DNA of 64,000 nucleotides from Massilibacteroides vaginae (GCF_900178525.1 NZ_FXDJ01000009.1:1539001-1603000); one strand, 5' to 3'. Counted from the stretch's first letter, positions 27,648 through 38,117 are shown. Translations and numbers: made by a program. The notes: generated by a model from the sequence alone, not told the origin.

Positions 27648-28892
27648 TTAATTATTTACTTTTTCATCATAATAGTTCTCATTGAAGAAGAACTTTAGCC
27701 CAAGGAACACTAATATTGCCCCTAGAAGATAGGCTCCTGCTAATAAAATAAAACCTACCTCTAGCCCTGCAATAGTTTTGATCTGTCCTAGTATTACTGG
27801 TGCTAATGCTCCGATAATAAAGGCGAAAGCAAGCATAATGCCCATAGAAGATGCCCGGTATCGCGGCTCTATCACATCAAATAATGCGGCAAATAAGTTA
27901 GAGTCGTAAATCCCTCTGAATATGCCAAATAACCCCATTGCGATATAACACCATAGTTTGTCATCAGTAAAGCCCATCCAATAAATAAACGGAGCTCCTA
28001 GTAATAAACCGAGTATTTCTATCTCCATACGTATCTGTTTACGCTTAAGAGCTAATTTATCAGAGATTCGCGCGCCAACCATCACGCCGAAAAATGCAAA
28101 TAAGAAATGATATAATGTAGAATGTAATCCAGCTGAGGAAAGAGACATATTAAATTTTTCATGTAAAAAAGTAGGCATCCATGTTAAATAGCCGACATTG
28201 ACAAAACACATACATCCAAAAGCTAGACTTAGAAAGTAGACTGTTTTTCTGGAAAATATAGCTTTAATGATTTCTGTAAAACGAGGATTCTTATCATGTG
28301 TATTTGTTTCTTTTTTAGGCATAGGTGTATCTTTAATACCCCACAGGGCAACAAATGCCCAAATAACCCCGATAAGGCCGAACGACAAAAAAGCCATCCT
28401 CCAACCATAATTCTCCCCGATATATCCGGCAATAAAACCACTGGCAACAATACCGGTATAAAGAGAAGTTTGATGTATAGACATGGCCATAGCACGAGTT
28501 TTTTGATGAAACTGACCTATTAGTGATGTCGCAGCAGGATAATAAAAGGCCTCTCCACCACCTGTAGCTATACTTCGGAAAACGACTAATAAAATGATCC
28601 CGTTTGCAAATCCGGTAAACAATGTGCCTACACTAAAAATCAGTAAACTGAAAAAAATAATCCATTTTCGTCGGAACAGGTCTCCCGCAAAACCAGCGAT
28701 AGGAACCATAATACCATAGAATAAAGTAAAAAGAGTAGCAACCAGACCTATCTGAACATCAGATATCAGAAGATCCTCTTTAATTAATGGAATAACAACA
28801 TTAAATATCTGTCGATCTCCCTGATTCAGGAAATAGGCAACCCAAAGGATGATAACCAATCTCCATTTGTAGTCTAATTTAAATATCTTCAT
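27648..28892 (-). CDS. MFS transporter, anion:cation symporter type (hexuronate-like)
   Basis: The 414-residue protein has twelve hydrophobic segments and MFS motifs (NQGDRQIFNVVIPLI, GFAGDLFRRKWIIF). The N-terminal DRQ and the RSIATGGGEAFYYPAA region resemble the ACS family, which includes hexuronate, glucarate and galactonate carriers. Its start overlaps the GH2 stop by 14 nt, so translation is coupled. It likely imports the acidic mono- or disaccharide released by the PUL hydrolases. Confidence 0.87.
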   Translation of the reverse strand: MKIFKLDYKWRLVIILWVAYFLNQGDRQIFNVVIPLIKEDLLISDVQIGLVATLFTLFYGIMVPIAGFAGDLFRRKWIIFFSLLIFSVGTLFTGFANGIILLVVFRSIATGGGEAFYYPAATSLIGQFHQKTRAMAMSIHQTSLYTGIVASGFIAGYIGENYGWRMAFLSFGLIGVIWAFVALWGIKDTPMPKKETNTHDKNPRFTEIIKAIFSRKTVYFLSLAFGCMCFVNVGYLTWMPTFLHEKFNMSLSSAGLHSTLYHFLFAFFGVMVGARISDKLALKRKQIRMEIEILGLLLGAPFIYWMGFTDDKLWCYIAMGLFGIFRGIYDSNLFAALFDVIEPRYRASSMGIMLAFAFIIGALAPVILGQIKTIAGLEVGFILLAGAYLLGAILVFLGLKFFFNENYYDEKVNN

Positions 28893-31704
28893 TATGAATA
28901 TTGATTTTTATAATTGTTGTTTTTGTATTCCAAGATGTAACTGTCAGGTTAAAGGACTTGCTAGGCTTACTTTCTCTTAATTTTATATCCATTGTTATTT
29001 TTTGCGACTGCCCAGGTTCAAGCCAGAAAAAATTATCAGTTGCAAAGAATATTCTTTTCACTCCTTCCAGTTCAATCTGCGTCATGAAAGACGGGATTTT
29101 TCCCGTATTCTCTATTTTAAATGACAATATACCTTGTTGATTTGTAAACGATTCTAGTTTTACGTTTGAAACTTTGATTGATGTTTTTGATTGAGCTACT
29201 GAAGGCTTAATCCAAGGTCCAAATTCTAAGGTAGGCCAAGGCATAGGTTCATTGCTGAACTTCTGATAGAAAGCCGTATCTTCCATTTGTTTTATTGTCC
29301 TTGGCCAATAATCAGACTGAGATATCTTTTGGCCAGATTCATCATATAAAGTCGCAATAGCGAAGAAATACTTTTCTTTATAATTATCTGGAATATGGAA
29401 AGAGCCTAGCTCTGTGCCGGAAACAGATGTTCCTGCACTAACATGAATGGGGCTCTCATGTTTCCAGAGTTCTTTAAACTTATCGTCCAAAATTTTCACT
29501 TTGATTTTCCCCGTAAACCCTCGTTGATTTACTCCATTTAAGACTTTAGCTTCTACTGGAAAAACTTCACCCGGAGCCCATAATAAACGTTTTATATCAA
29601 TCATAACACGGATGGGATTGTAGGTTCGTTTTAGAAAATAATATGTTGCAGAAGGATGACCAAACCCATCAACTAGATTAATTGCCGCTACTACCGGCCA
29701 GGGACGTTTGTAGACCCAAGGCATTAGACCGGATGTTACCGGATAATTACTTTGGAATCCTTCAGACATTACTTGATAAAATTCTCCTGCGCCAATTTGA
29801 GTAGCTTCGGCAATTGCTTCGATTGTCGGTTTTGACATATCATCAATATGAGATGCACGACTTAACATACGAGGGACACGTTCCGGATTGTATTCCGCAA
29901 AATGAAGAACAAATTCCGGATGATTTGTAACGAACTCTTTCTCATACATGCCACTTAGATTATTTAGTTCGTCAGGATTGACCACTTCACGGATGTTTTT
30001 TGCATCAGTAATACAATGGACTCCAGTTTCTGCAACGTAAGGAATTAAATCAAATCCTTTATACCAAGCAGGGTCAAAGTCCGGATAAGAATGGAATGAT
30101 CCTGCGTCAGGAGAGGTACGGAGGAAACAGCGAGTGGGGTCAAAGATGTTTATGTTACGTTCTAAAATCCCAAGAGTTGCAGCATTGCCATATGAATAAG
30201 GATTGAACTCATTTCCTCCACACCAAACTGCTAAAGAGGTTCGATTGCGAAGCCGGAAAATATTCTGGCAAACCTGTGCTTCCCAGACATCTTGCGGCCA
30301 ATCTGGAGTGTCGAAATTGGCGATGTTGAAGTCCTGCCAAACAAGAATACCATATTTGTCGCAGGCATCGTAAAATTCTTTACTCTCTAATAACGCACTA
30401 CCCCAGATGCGAAACATTTGAATACCAGCATTTTTAGCCATACGAATAGCCCAATCGTATTTATCGGCAGTTAAATCATATAGTGCGTCAACTGGCATCC
30501 AGTTGATACCCTTAACGAAGAATTTTTTGCCATTCGCAACAAACTGCCAACTTTGCCATCTGTCTCCGGTGCGTACACCTGCTGTTCGTTCTTGCTCAAT
30601 TATCCGGATTCCAAAGTTCAACTCTATTTTATCGACAGGTTGATTGTTAACCTTAAGCGTAATTCGTGTCTGATAAAGTTTTTGTTCTCCCAGTCCATTG
30701 GGATACCAAAGTTTAGGATTATCTAAAATGAACTCTTCTTCCATAAAGCAACGTCCTTCTATGACATAGGGAGAGAATTCTTTTACATAAGCTACTTTAT
30801 TGTTATCGATAAATTCAACAGAAACAGAAAGATTATCTTTTACTTTTATATTTTGAGGAGCTTGTTTAGGAAAGCTAAAGTTTGATATCTGTGTGCTATG
30901 CCATGGATGTAGTTGATAATCTCGTGAGTTTGTTCCGGAGAATATCTCCATGGTAAATCCTATTGTTGCTTTTCCATTATCAATTGTTTTTGTAAACAAG
31001 AAAGGTCGTTCGATATGATAAACAGGAAGAATTTCAATTCGCACATTACGCCATAGCCCCAAGTTAAAGTATGGCTCCATAGCACTACCTCCGGTAAGGA
31101 ACCAACCTTTTACAACAGTGCCAGGTTTATGAGGATTAAAATCCTGTTTTTGAAAATTTGCGGAGATTACTTCAACTATCAGTGAATTGCTTACTCCATA
31201 TTGGACGTCATTACTGATATCAAGGACAGGCCCACCGAAAATACCGGAGTGATTTCCTAAAAGCTTACCATTTAACCAGACTTTTGCATAATAATCAATA
31301 CCGTCAAAATTCAACATAATATTATTTCCTTTTGCTTGAGAAGGAAGTGTGAAATCTTTTTTATAGTACCAGATTTTTTGCTCTAACATTTCATGTTCCA
31401 ATGCATTCAGATTTTTATATGGATCGCCTAATTTCCCAGCTTTGAAATGAGCCATTTGTACAGACGTAGGATATTCGACGTTGATCCATTCAATATTACT
31501 TAGCTCTGAAAGCGAGATTATTGGATTTTCTTTAGAGCCAAGTTGCCAGTCGGCAGAGATATCAATATGTTGATTCCCTGATCTGGGAAAAACATAATAG
31601 GGGAATTCTAATCCTGCAGTTTTCTCCTGAGCTGTAATGTTTGAGGGAGAAAAAAGGGAATATCCGATAAAATATAGTAATAATATGATTGATGTTTGTT
31701 TCAT
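28879..31704 (-). CDS. GH2-family exo-glycosidase (beta-mannosidase/exo-glucosaminidase-like)
   Basis: The 941-residue protein has a signal peptide (IILLLYFIGYSLFSP), a GH2 sugar-binding domain (MLNFDGIDYYAKVWLNGKLL), an immunoglobulin-like domain and a TIM barrel. The acid/base Glu is in SLAVWCGGNEFNPYS, and FRIWGSALLESKEFYDACD is a typical GH2 barrel segment. The GGNE form and overall length fit the mannosidase/exo-beta-glucosaminidase subgroup rather than LacZ. A beta-rich C-terminal domain follows. It is periplasmic or surface-located. Its presence beside GH10 suggests trimming of a branched or mixed glycan. Confidence 0.83.
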   Translation of the reverse strand: MKQTSIILLLYFIGYSLFSPSNITAQEKTAGLEFPYYVFPRSGNQHIDISADWQLGSKENPIISLSELSNIEWINVEYPTSVQMAHFKAGKLGDPYKNLNALEHEMLEQKIWYYKKDFTLPSQAKGNNIMLNFDGIDYYAKVWLNGKLLGNHSGIFGGPVLDISNDVQYGVSNSLIVEVISANFQKQDFNPHKPGTVVKGWFLTGGSAMEPYFNLGLWRNVRIEILPVYHIERPFLFTKTIDNGKATIGFTMEIFSGTNSRDYQLHPWHSTQISNFSFPKQAPQNIKVKDNLSVSVEFIDNNKVAYVKEFSPYVIEGRCFMEEEFILDNPKLWYPNGLGEQKLYQTRITLKVNNQPVDKIELNFGIRIIEQERTAGVRTGDRWQSWQFVANGKKFFVKGINWMPVDALYDLTADKYDWAIRMAKNAGIQMFRIWGSALLESKEFYDACDKYGILVWQDFNIANFDTPDWPQDVWEAQVCQNIFRLRNRTSLAVWCGGNEFNPYSYGNAATLGILERNINIFDPTRCFLRTSPDAGSFHSYPDFDPAWYKGFDLIPYVAETGVHCITDAKNIREVVNPDELNNLSGMYEKEFVTNHPEFVLHFAEYNPERVPRMLSRASHIDDMSKPTIEAIAEATQIGAGEFYQVMSEGFQSNYPVTSGLMPWVYKRPWPVVAAINLVDGFGHPSATYYFLKRTYNPIRVMIDIKRLLWAPGEVFPVEAKVLNGVNQRGFTGKIKVKILDDKFKELWKHESPIHVSAGTSVSGTELGSFHIPDNYKEKYFFAIATLYDESGQKISQSDYWPRTIKQMEDTAFYQKFSNEPMPWPTLEFGPWIKPSVAQSKTSIKVSNVKLESFTNQQGILSFKIENTGKIPSFMTQIELEGVKRIFFATDNFFWLEPGQSQKITMDIKLRESKPSKSFNLTVTSWNTKTTIIKINIHNEDI

Positions 31705-31739
31705 GATCTTTTGAATATTGAGAATCTGGTTTAATACCC

Positions 31740-33170
31740 TTATTTATCAATTCGAACAACTACAGAACGTTTAAAATCAAAGTTGATTAATCCGTTCTCT
31801 GGAATTTGATCTGACCAGTTGTTTGCCCATGGATTATATAGTCGTATAGAAGAATAAGAATCCAGTCCGATTCGACTTAAAGACAATATTAACTTTCTGT
31901 TTTCGGGAGCTTTTTGTTCTACTAATTCTGTACTCCAATCAGAAAGGGCATCTCTGCACCAGAGTAGAGTATTGGATTGCCCATTCAAACCATAAATTCG
32001 TATATTATCTATTTGTAAGTAAAAAGGGTGATAATTTTCTCTCACTGGGTCAGTGTTCTTTATTGCTTCTGTAAATCGCCCAAAATGCCACCAGAGATTA
32101 TTTTTTTCAATATAATAATCCCAATGCCAGCTTTGTCCTGGCCCGGCAGCTCCTGAGAAGTAAGGGGCAAAAAGGAGATCATGAAGTAAAATTCCATCCG
32201 TGTCTCTCTCATAAAGTTTGGACGGTCCTGCGTGATTTGCTTCTACTGCTCCAACTTCTGATAATAGCACAGGTTTGTCTGCAACAATGCTTCGGATTTC
32301 TGTAACTGCGTTTGATGCTAATGTATCCATGGCGACACGACAAATATCCCATGAAGCTCCAGGATCTAAATAGCGATGTACTTGCGCTATTTCGTTAGTT
32401 GGGATTGTCATAAAAGAGCGATAGGTGTCGATTCCCTTTAGATTATCGAAGCTACCTAAACTCTGCATAACTAAATGATTTGGAAAGACGGACTTGACAC
32501 ATGGAAGCATATCTGTCGTCCAATCTAATATACACTGTGTGTTGCCTGAAATATTTACTGTATTAATCTCATTCCATAATTCCCATCCGAAAACTATAGG
32601 ATTATTGGTATAACGTTTGGCAAAGAAGTTAACTTTATTAATAAATAACTGTCTTCCTTTGTCACTATTGAAATATTCCTCCATGCATCGGAGCGATCCT
32701 TTATTTTCTGTTGAATAGATCGGTTTGTCAAAAGGTACAGACGTAGAGAAAGGGGCTGGTTGATTAGTTAGTTGCCTGAAGTTCTCAAAGCAAAACTTAA
32801 CTCTAATACCATATTTCTCTGCATGTGTTAATAACTTATCTATTCTTTGTGCTATTCTTTCATCATACTCTTGTTCGGCGGTATGTTCAACTTCAAAGAA
32901 AGGAGCACTTAACCATATTCTTGTATAGTTGCCTCCGTTCTCCGAAAGAATTCGGAAACGTTGTTCGTATAGTGCTAAAATTTTTTCTTCATCTGTTTCA
33001 AAACGCTCCCAACAGATATTTAGTCCTATCGGGATGTATGCCCTGCCATCCTGATATTCGAAGTATCTTGAGTTAGAGGAACTTACTCTTATAAAGCCTC
33101 CTTTTTTTGTTTCTGAACAGGAAAACAAAAAGAAGAGAGAAAATAAGGGTAATACAAAGAATTCTTTCAT
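31740..33170 (-). CDS. cellulase-like clan GH-A hydrolase (GH5-like) lipoprotein
   Basis: The 476-residue protein starts with a lipoprotein signal (LFSLFFLFSCSETKKGG). The (beta/alpha)8 barrel shows acid/base Glu in FGWELWNEINTVN and nucleophile Glu in KPVLLSEVGAVEAN. A Trp-rich segment (WHWDYYIEKNNLWWHFGRF) probably lines the cleft. The C-terminal 100 residues are a beta-sandwich. The fold is GH5 or a close clan GH-A family; the exact family is uncertain. Cell-surface location is likely, as the first enzyme after SusD. Confidence 0.75.
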   Translation of the reverse strand: MKEFFVLPLFSLFFLFSCSETKKGGFIRVSSSNSRYFEYQDGRAYIPIGLNICWERFETDEEKILALYEQRFRILSENGGNYTRIWLSAPFFEVEHTAEQEYDERIAQRIDKLLTHAEKYGIRVKFCFENFRQLTNQPAPFSTSVPFDKPIYSTENKGSLRCMEEYFNSDKGRQLFINKVNFFAKRYTNNPIVFGWELWNEINTVNISGNTQCILDWTTDMLPCVKSVFPNHLVMQSLGSFDNLKGIDTYRSFMTIPTNEIAQVHRYLDPGASWDICRVAMDTLASNAVTEIRSIVADKPVLLSEVGAVEANHAGPSKLYERDTDGILLHDLLFAPYFSGAAGPGQSWHWDYYIEKNNLWWHFGRFTEAIKNTDPVRENYHPFYLQIDNIRIYGLNGQSNTLLWCRDALSDWSTELVEQKAPENRKLILSLSRIGLDSYSSIRLYNPWANNWSDQIPENGLINFDFKRSVVVRIDK

Positions 33171-33236
33171 GGTATAGTTAATCTTTATTAGAATTGGCAG
33201 TTGTTAAATAATCAACTGCCAATTCTTAATTATTTA

Positions 33237-34706
33237 TTAATATCCCGGATTCTGATCTTTTATCGGATCTAATCCTTTATTATAATCAAACTCAGTAGTT
33301 GGTATTGGAAATAGAAAATGTTTATCGGCAATATCTATTCCTTTTGTTTTTTTAATAACCTCTTTCGCAATACCTAACCGTACAAGAAACTGCCAACGTT
33401 TCCCCTCATTGTAATTTTCATAAGCCTGTTCTTGAACCAATAAGTTCAAAAATTTTTCTTTGGTATTGTAATGTTCTAACTTGAAATCGACAGGGGAAAC
33501 TGTCGTTGGTGAATATCCATAAGCTCTTCTATGAACCATATTTAGCTTTTCCATCGCTTCTTCAGTGGGTGAACCTGCTGTTTGTGTCGCGGCTTCTGCA
33601 TATAAAAGCAATATATCAGCGTAACGAATTAAGGGATTAGAGACATTTGCTGCACCAGCTCCTGTAGCCTCTGAATCATAAAATTTAGTCGATAGATATG
33701 TATTGTCCCCCAAACCAAAATCATAATGTAGTAGATTGTATTCTTTTCTGAGATCTTTAACATCCCATTCCGAAATGAGTTTGTTGGATGTTGTTGTATA
33801 TAAACCATACCAACCTCCCCCACCATGCATTTTCTTTCCGTCTATTGTAGCTCCTGGATGAGCGCACATCATAGGAAACTCCCAGCCCATATTATTTGTC
33901 CGTGAAGATTTAAAGTAAAATATCTCCTCTGTAGTATTTATTACATCAGGACCAAATATTTTTGCGAAATCTCTGGATGTCGTTACGGTTACTAAAGAAT
34001 AAGTTCCACTATTAATAACTTCTTCTGTTAGTCGTTCTGTTTCAGAATAATTCCCTATGTAAGCATGGAATTCGGCTAATAAACATTTCGCCGCGTTTTT
34101 TCCAGGTGTTCCAATCAATCTAGGAACATCCGGGGCATTAGCTATGGCATATTCCAGATCAGTTTTAATAAGATTATGCACCTCCTCCGCAGAACTTTTA
34201 CCCAAGTCCCATTCGGACATGTTTTCCTCTGTTCGTAAAGGAATATCATTCCAGAATTGAACCAAATTATAATAGCTTAAGGCACGCAAAAACTTTAATT
34301 CCCCAATATAGCTTGACTTTTGTGTGTCACTCAGTCCGGTTGCTCCCGATAAGCGCGAAATAGGAATATTGCAATCGCGGATAGCCCTGTAAAAGGTAGT
34401 CCAGATACCATCAGTTCTTCCCCTGTTTGTTGGATTTAATCCGGCATATTTGCTACCATCTTCCCAACTTCCTCTCCCATATTGATAGTCGGAAAAACAT
34501 TCCATTAATGAATGAATATCTCTTCCGAATCCTCCTGTTTCTCTTAACCTGCTAATAGGAGCCATTACAGCTGCATCTGCTTCTGCAACAGTGTTATAAA
34601 AGGTTTCAGCAGCAATCGCTTTAGGTTTTTCTTCTAGCCAATCTTGACATGCTGTAAACAGCAGTATCCCGGTTGTTAATGTGATTATAGATGTTATTTT
34701 GTTCAT
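33237..34706 (-). CDS. SusD/RagB-family glycan-binding lipoprotein
   Basis: The 489-residue protein has a lipoprotein signal (TTGILLFTACQDWLEEKPK) and the SusD TPR-like pattern: AEADAAVMAPISRLRETGG, GELKFLRALSYYNLVQFW, and the C-terminal RYADILLLYAEAA, GKRWQFLVRLG and LFPIPTTEFDYNKGL blocks. SusD proteins sit on the SusC barrel and bind glycan at the cell surface. It follows the SusC gene directly on the same strand. Confidence 0.95.
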   Translation of the reverse strand: MNKITSIITLTTGILLFTACQDWLEEKPKAIAAETFYNTVAEADAAVMAPISRLRETGGFGRDIHSLMECFSDYQYGRGSWEDGSKYAGLNPTNRGRTDGIWTTFYRAIRDCNIPISRLSGATGLSDTQKSSYIGELKFLRALSYYNLVQFWNDIPLRTEENMSEWDLGKSSAEEVHNLIKTDLEYAIANAPDVPRLIGTPGKNAAKCLLAEFHAYIGNYSETERLTEEVINSGTYSLVTVTTSRDFAKIFGPDVINTTEEIFYFKSSRTNNMGWEFPMMCAHPGATIDGKKMHGGGGWYGLYTTTSNKLISEWDVKDLRKEYNLLHYDFGLGDNTYLSTKFYDSEATGAGAANVSNPLIRYADILLLYAEAATQTAGSPTEEAMEKLNMVHRRAYGYSPTTVSPVDFKLEHYNTKEKFLNLLVQEQAYENYNEGKRWQFLVRLGIAKEVIKKTKGIDIADKHFLFPIPTTEFDYNKGLDPIKDQNPGY

Positions 34707-34720
34707 AATTTATCTAATTG

Positions 34721-34846
34721 TTAAAATGATACTTTAGCACCAAAAGAAATTGTTTTGTTGTTCGGATATGTTAAATAATCTAGCCCGAGATTAACCGAAT
34801 TACCTCCTCCCCATGAATTAACTTCAGGATCCATGCCGGAATAGTC
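34721..34846 (-). pseudogene. out-of-frame C-terminal end of the SusC receptor
   Basis: A different minus-strand frame encodes DYSGMDPEVNSWGGG, then NLGLDYLTYPNNKTISFG and a terminal Phe. This is the standard end of SusC proteins (the Y-x-G-x-DPE-x-N motif and an aromatic last residue). It continues directly from the point where the main frame diverges and ends 14 nt before the SusD start, so the two pieces were one gene. Confidence 0.88.
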
Positions 34847-37737
34847 AATATGTTTTGTGCACTTACGTAGATTTGAACCTGTTTCAGGTAGCGATTTAAC
34901 CCCCATTTTTGGACAGGCAAATTATAGGCAAATGCTATGTTTTTTAATCGTAGATAAGAACCATCTTCAATAAATCGATCAGAATGTACCAGATTTTGAT
35001 TTGCTGTAAGTTTAGGATATTTGGCTACTGTGTTTTGCTCTGCGGAATTGGAAGAGGACCAATGGCTATATAGAACATCTCTTTTAAGATTTAATCCCAT
35101 TCCGTAGTCATAATTCGAAATTTCTCCAACATTGTAAATATCATTTCCTTGACTTCCCTGTAGAAAGAAAGAGAATTCAAAATTTTTGTATTGGATCAAT
35201 GAATTTATGCCATAAGTGAAATCAGGATGGGGATTACCTAAAATTGATCGGTCTTCGTTTGTTAAATTCCCATCCTGATCAAAGTCTATATATTTTAGTT
35301 GTCCATTTTCATCATATCCATCATTGGTGTAAACATAAAAAACACCTAAAGGTTCCCCTTCTCTGATAAGGTTGATGGTTCCAGATACATATTGCAGATT
35401 TATATTACTTCCGAAAATATCACTTCCTTCATACAGTTTTTCCACTCTATTTTTGTTTACGGCAAAATTAACGGATGCATTCCATAGGAACTCTTTAGAG
35501 CGAATCAGATCTGCATCTACCTGTAATTCAAATCCCCGATTACTCATTTCCCCAATATTTTGGATTGTATTACTATAACCGGTTGAAGGAGGTAAAGAAA
35601 CGGAGTTTAATAAATTTGTTGTATTTTTATAATAATAATCAGCAGTAACACGTAAACGTTGATTCAGTAGACTTAAATCAAGCCCTAAATTCCATTGAGT
35701 TGTTGTTTCCCATTTTAAGTTGGCCGGGAATGTTGTACTTGCTGCATAGTACGTATAAAGATCTCCACTAGCAGGAGCTTTTCCCTGACTAAGCATATTC
35801 ATCGTAGTGTATGGTGAAATAGCTGTTGAACCGGTACTTCCCCAGCCAAGCCGAAGTTTTAAATCTGAGAGAAATGAAACCTCCTTTAGAAATTCTTCAT
35901 CTGATATACGCCAAGCTAGAGCAGCTGACGGGAAATAACCCCATTTATCGCCTTTGCTATAGCGGGAAGATCCGTCAGCTCGGATGCTTGCTGTCGCTAA
36001 GTATTTGCCTTTATATGAATAATTAGCACGCCCTAAATAAGACATTAAGGTCCAATTAGTGAATGATGTGGAAGGAGTACCAAAACTTGATGCCCCCCCT
36101 AATTGATGAGATTCTGGAGCATCACTTAAAAAACCGGTACCGCTTGCGCCTAATGAAGTTCCGGTATACTCCTGATAAGAAAAACCACCCATAAAGTTTA
36201 AACGGTGACTTTTTGCTACTGTAAGATCATAGTTAACAATGTTTTCATTTATAATTGTTGTTTGCTGATTGCTTGATACTGATGTGTTAGAAGCATTATA
36301 TAGATATTTTGAAGTTATATAATTATCTGTGCGATAGTTAAGTGATTCAATTCCTAAGGACGATTTTAATGATAATCCTTTCACTGGTTTCCATGTGATA
36401 GCTGTATTCACATTCGAAAGATCGGCTTTCGTTTTATCGCTGACCTCATTAATTCTGTTAATTGGGTTACGAATATTGTTTGACATGAAAGGGTAGGCTA
36501 AGCGAAGATCTTGATAAGAACCATCATCGTTATATGGTGTTAATGTTGGAGGGCTTGCTATAGCTGCTCCTACGATGGAACCACCTCTATTGTCTCCACC
36601 TGAATCTTTTATATGTTTATCTGTTCTTGTATAAGATGCGATTAAGGATAAATCAAGAAAGTTGCTGATTGCATGGTCAATGCTAGAGCGAATATTATAT
36701 TTATTATATAAGCTTGTAGGAATGAGTCCGTCTTTCAACATTAAGGAACCACTTGCAAATATTTTTGTTTTTTCATTTCCACCTGTAATAGAAATGTTAT
36801 GATTCTGAATTGGTGCATTTTTAAACACTAGCGATTGCCAATCTGTTCCTTTGCCGAACGAAGCGACTTGATCATTTGTGAAATATTCTTTTCCCGTGGC
36901 TATTAATCGTTGCTCATTATATAATTTTGCATATTCTGTAGCGTCCATCATATCCACTTTTTTAATTTGCGACTGTATGCCGTATTCAAAATTGTAATCA
37001 ACAGATGTTGCTCCTGTTCTTCCTTTTTTTGTAGTAATAAGAATCACACCGTTTGCACCTCTGGAACCGTAAATAGCTGTTGCAGAGGCATCTTTTAATA
37101 CTTCAATAGATTCTATATCATGGTTGTTTATAGAAGATGCGTTAGCTGGTATACCGTCGATTACATATAATGGAGTGTTATCTCCTCGGATAGAATTGGT
37201 GCCTCTAATACGGATGCTGAAATTTCCTTCTGGAGATCCAGTGTTAGATGTTATGCTAACCCCAGGTACACGTCCTTGTAAAGCTTGTATTGGGTTTGCT
37301 ACAGTAAATGCTGTTACGTCTTTAGATTTTACAGAACTAAGCGACCCAGTCAAGTCACTTTTTCGCATCGTTCCATATCCAACTACTACAACTTCATCCA
37401 GAACCTCAATGTCGGGAGACAAAGAGATGGTGACATTGGTTGCTCCGTTAAGCGGAAAATCCAGCGAGTTATAACCAATGAAACGACATACCAAAATAGC
37501 GTTTGGATCACTTACTTCTAATGAAAATTTTCCATCAAAGTCAGCAGCTGTACCTATTGAGGTTCCTTTGATAACGACTGATGCTCCGATAAGAGGTTCG
37601 TTTGTTTGCTTATCAAGTAAAGTTCCTGTGATTGTCTTGTTTTGGGCAATGGAAGGAAGTGCACCAAAGACTAACGGAAAGAGCAAACACAAAATGAAAT
37701 GATTTTTCCTGATTAACCATTCTCTCATAATAGTCAT
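34780..37737 (-). CDS. SusC/RagA-family TonB-dependent receptor, frameshifted near the C-terminus
   Basis: The 985-residue frame contains a signal peptide, a carboxypeptidase-like N-terminal domain (TITGTLLDKQTNEPLIGASV), the SusC signature DEVVVVGYGTMRKSDLTGS, plug and barrel. It transports oligosaccharides released at the surface together with SusD. A second ATG three codons in (MREWLIRKNHF) is an equally good start. After VQIYVSAQNILTI near 34850 the frame leaves the family sequence and ends in an unrelated tail; the expected last strands continue in another frame to 34721. As read, the receptor lacks its closing strands, so it is either a pseudogene, a recent mutation or a sequencing error. 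Confidence 0.9.
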   Translation of the reverse strand: MTIMREWLIRKNHFILCLLFPLVFGALPSIAQNKTITGTLLDKQTNEPLIGASVVIKGTSIGTAADFDGKFSLEVSDPNAILVCRFIGYNSLDFPLNGATNVTISLSPDIEVLDEVVVVGYGTMRKSDLTGSLSSVKSKDVTAFTVANPIQALQGRVPGVSITSNTGSPEGNFSIRIRGTNSIRGDNTPLYVIDGIPANASSINNHDIESIEVLKDASATAIYGSRGANGVILITTKKGRTGATSVDYNFEYGIQSQIKKVDMMDATEYAKLYNEQRLIATGKEYFTNDQVASFGKGTDWQSLVFKNAPIQNHNISITGGNEKTKIFASGSLMLKDGLIPTSLYNKYNIRSSIDHAISNFLDLSLIASYTRTDKHIKDSGGDNRGGSIVGAAIASPPTLTPYNDDGSYQDLRLAYPFMSNNIRNPINRINEVSDKTKADLSNVNTAITWKPVKGLSLKSSLGIESLNYRTDNYITSKYLYNASNTSVSSNQQTTIINENIVNYDLTVAKSHRLNFMGGFSYQEYTGTSLGASGTGFLSDAPESHQLGGASSFGTPSTSFTNWTLMSYLGRANYSYKGKYLATASIRADGSSRYSKGDKWGYFPSAALAWRISDEEFLKEVSFLSDLKLRLGWGSTGSTAISPYTTMNMLSQGKAPASGDLYTYYAASTTFPANLKWETTTQWNLGLDLSLLNQRLRVTADYYYKNTTNLLNSVSLPPSTGYSNTIQNIGEMSNRGFELQVDADLIRSKEFLWNASVNFAVNKNRVEKLYEGSDIFGSNINLQYVSGTINLIREGEPLGVFYVYTNDGYDENGQLKYIDFDQDGNLTNEDRSILGNPHPDFTYGINSLIQYKNFEFSFFLQGSQGNDIYNVGEISNYDYGMGLNLKRDVLYSHWSSSNSAEQNTVAKYPKLTANQNLVHSDRFIEDGSYLRLKNIAFAYNLPVQKWGLNRYLKQVQIYVSAQNILTIPAWILKLIHGEEVIRLISG

Positions 37738-38117
37738 GTTTTAATTTTACAATGTGAAATTAGATTTACTATTGCAAAATAAGAAATGGTTTTTATAAAA
37801 CCAAACAATTCAGAACAAATATTTTTTTTCCTCTTTAAGAAAAGGACGATATGGCTATTATATGAACGTTATTTTGACAACTAATTTTATTAGAAAACAT
37901 AAAGGATATTATCTAATTACTGTTGATTATAGTACTTAAATCTGTAAAATAGCAACCTATTGTATTTTTGAGATATCAAAATGGGCTGATATTCAGCATG
38001 TCAATTTGTGTCAGGCTTGTTTTGTGGGAAAAGACTTTGTTATTTACAAAAAAGAAGGAAACGGCATGTTAAAAATGCGACTCTTGAATTTTATAATAAT
38101 AGAATGACTTTTATGTT
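37738..38117. other. 380-nt intergenic region upstream of the PUL
   Basis: This AT-rich gap should hold the susC promoter. It contains the perfect hairpin TGGTTTT-tat-AAAACCA (37787-37803), a possible operator, but no exact TAnnTTTG box on the minus strand. No plausible gene is seen. Confidence 0.4.
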
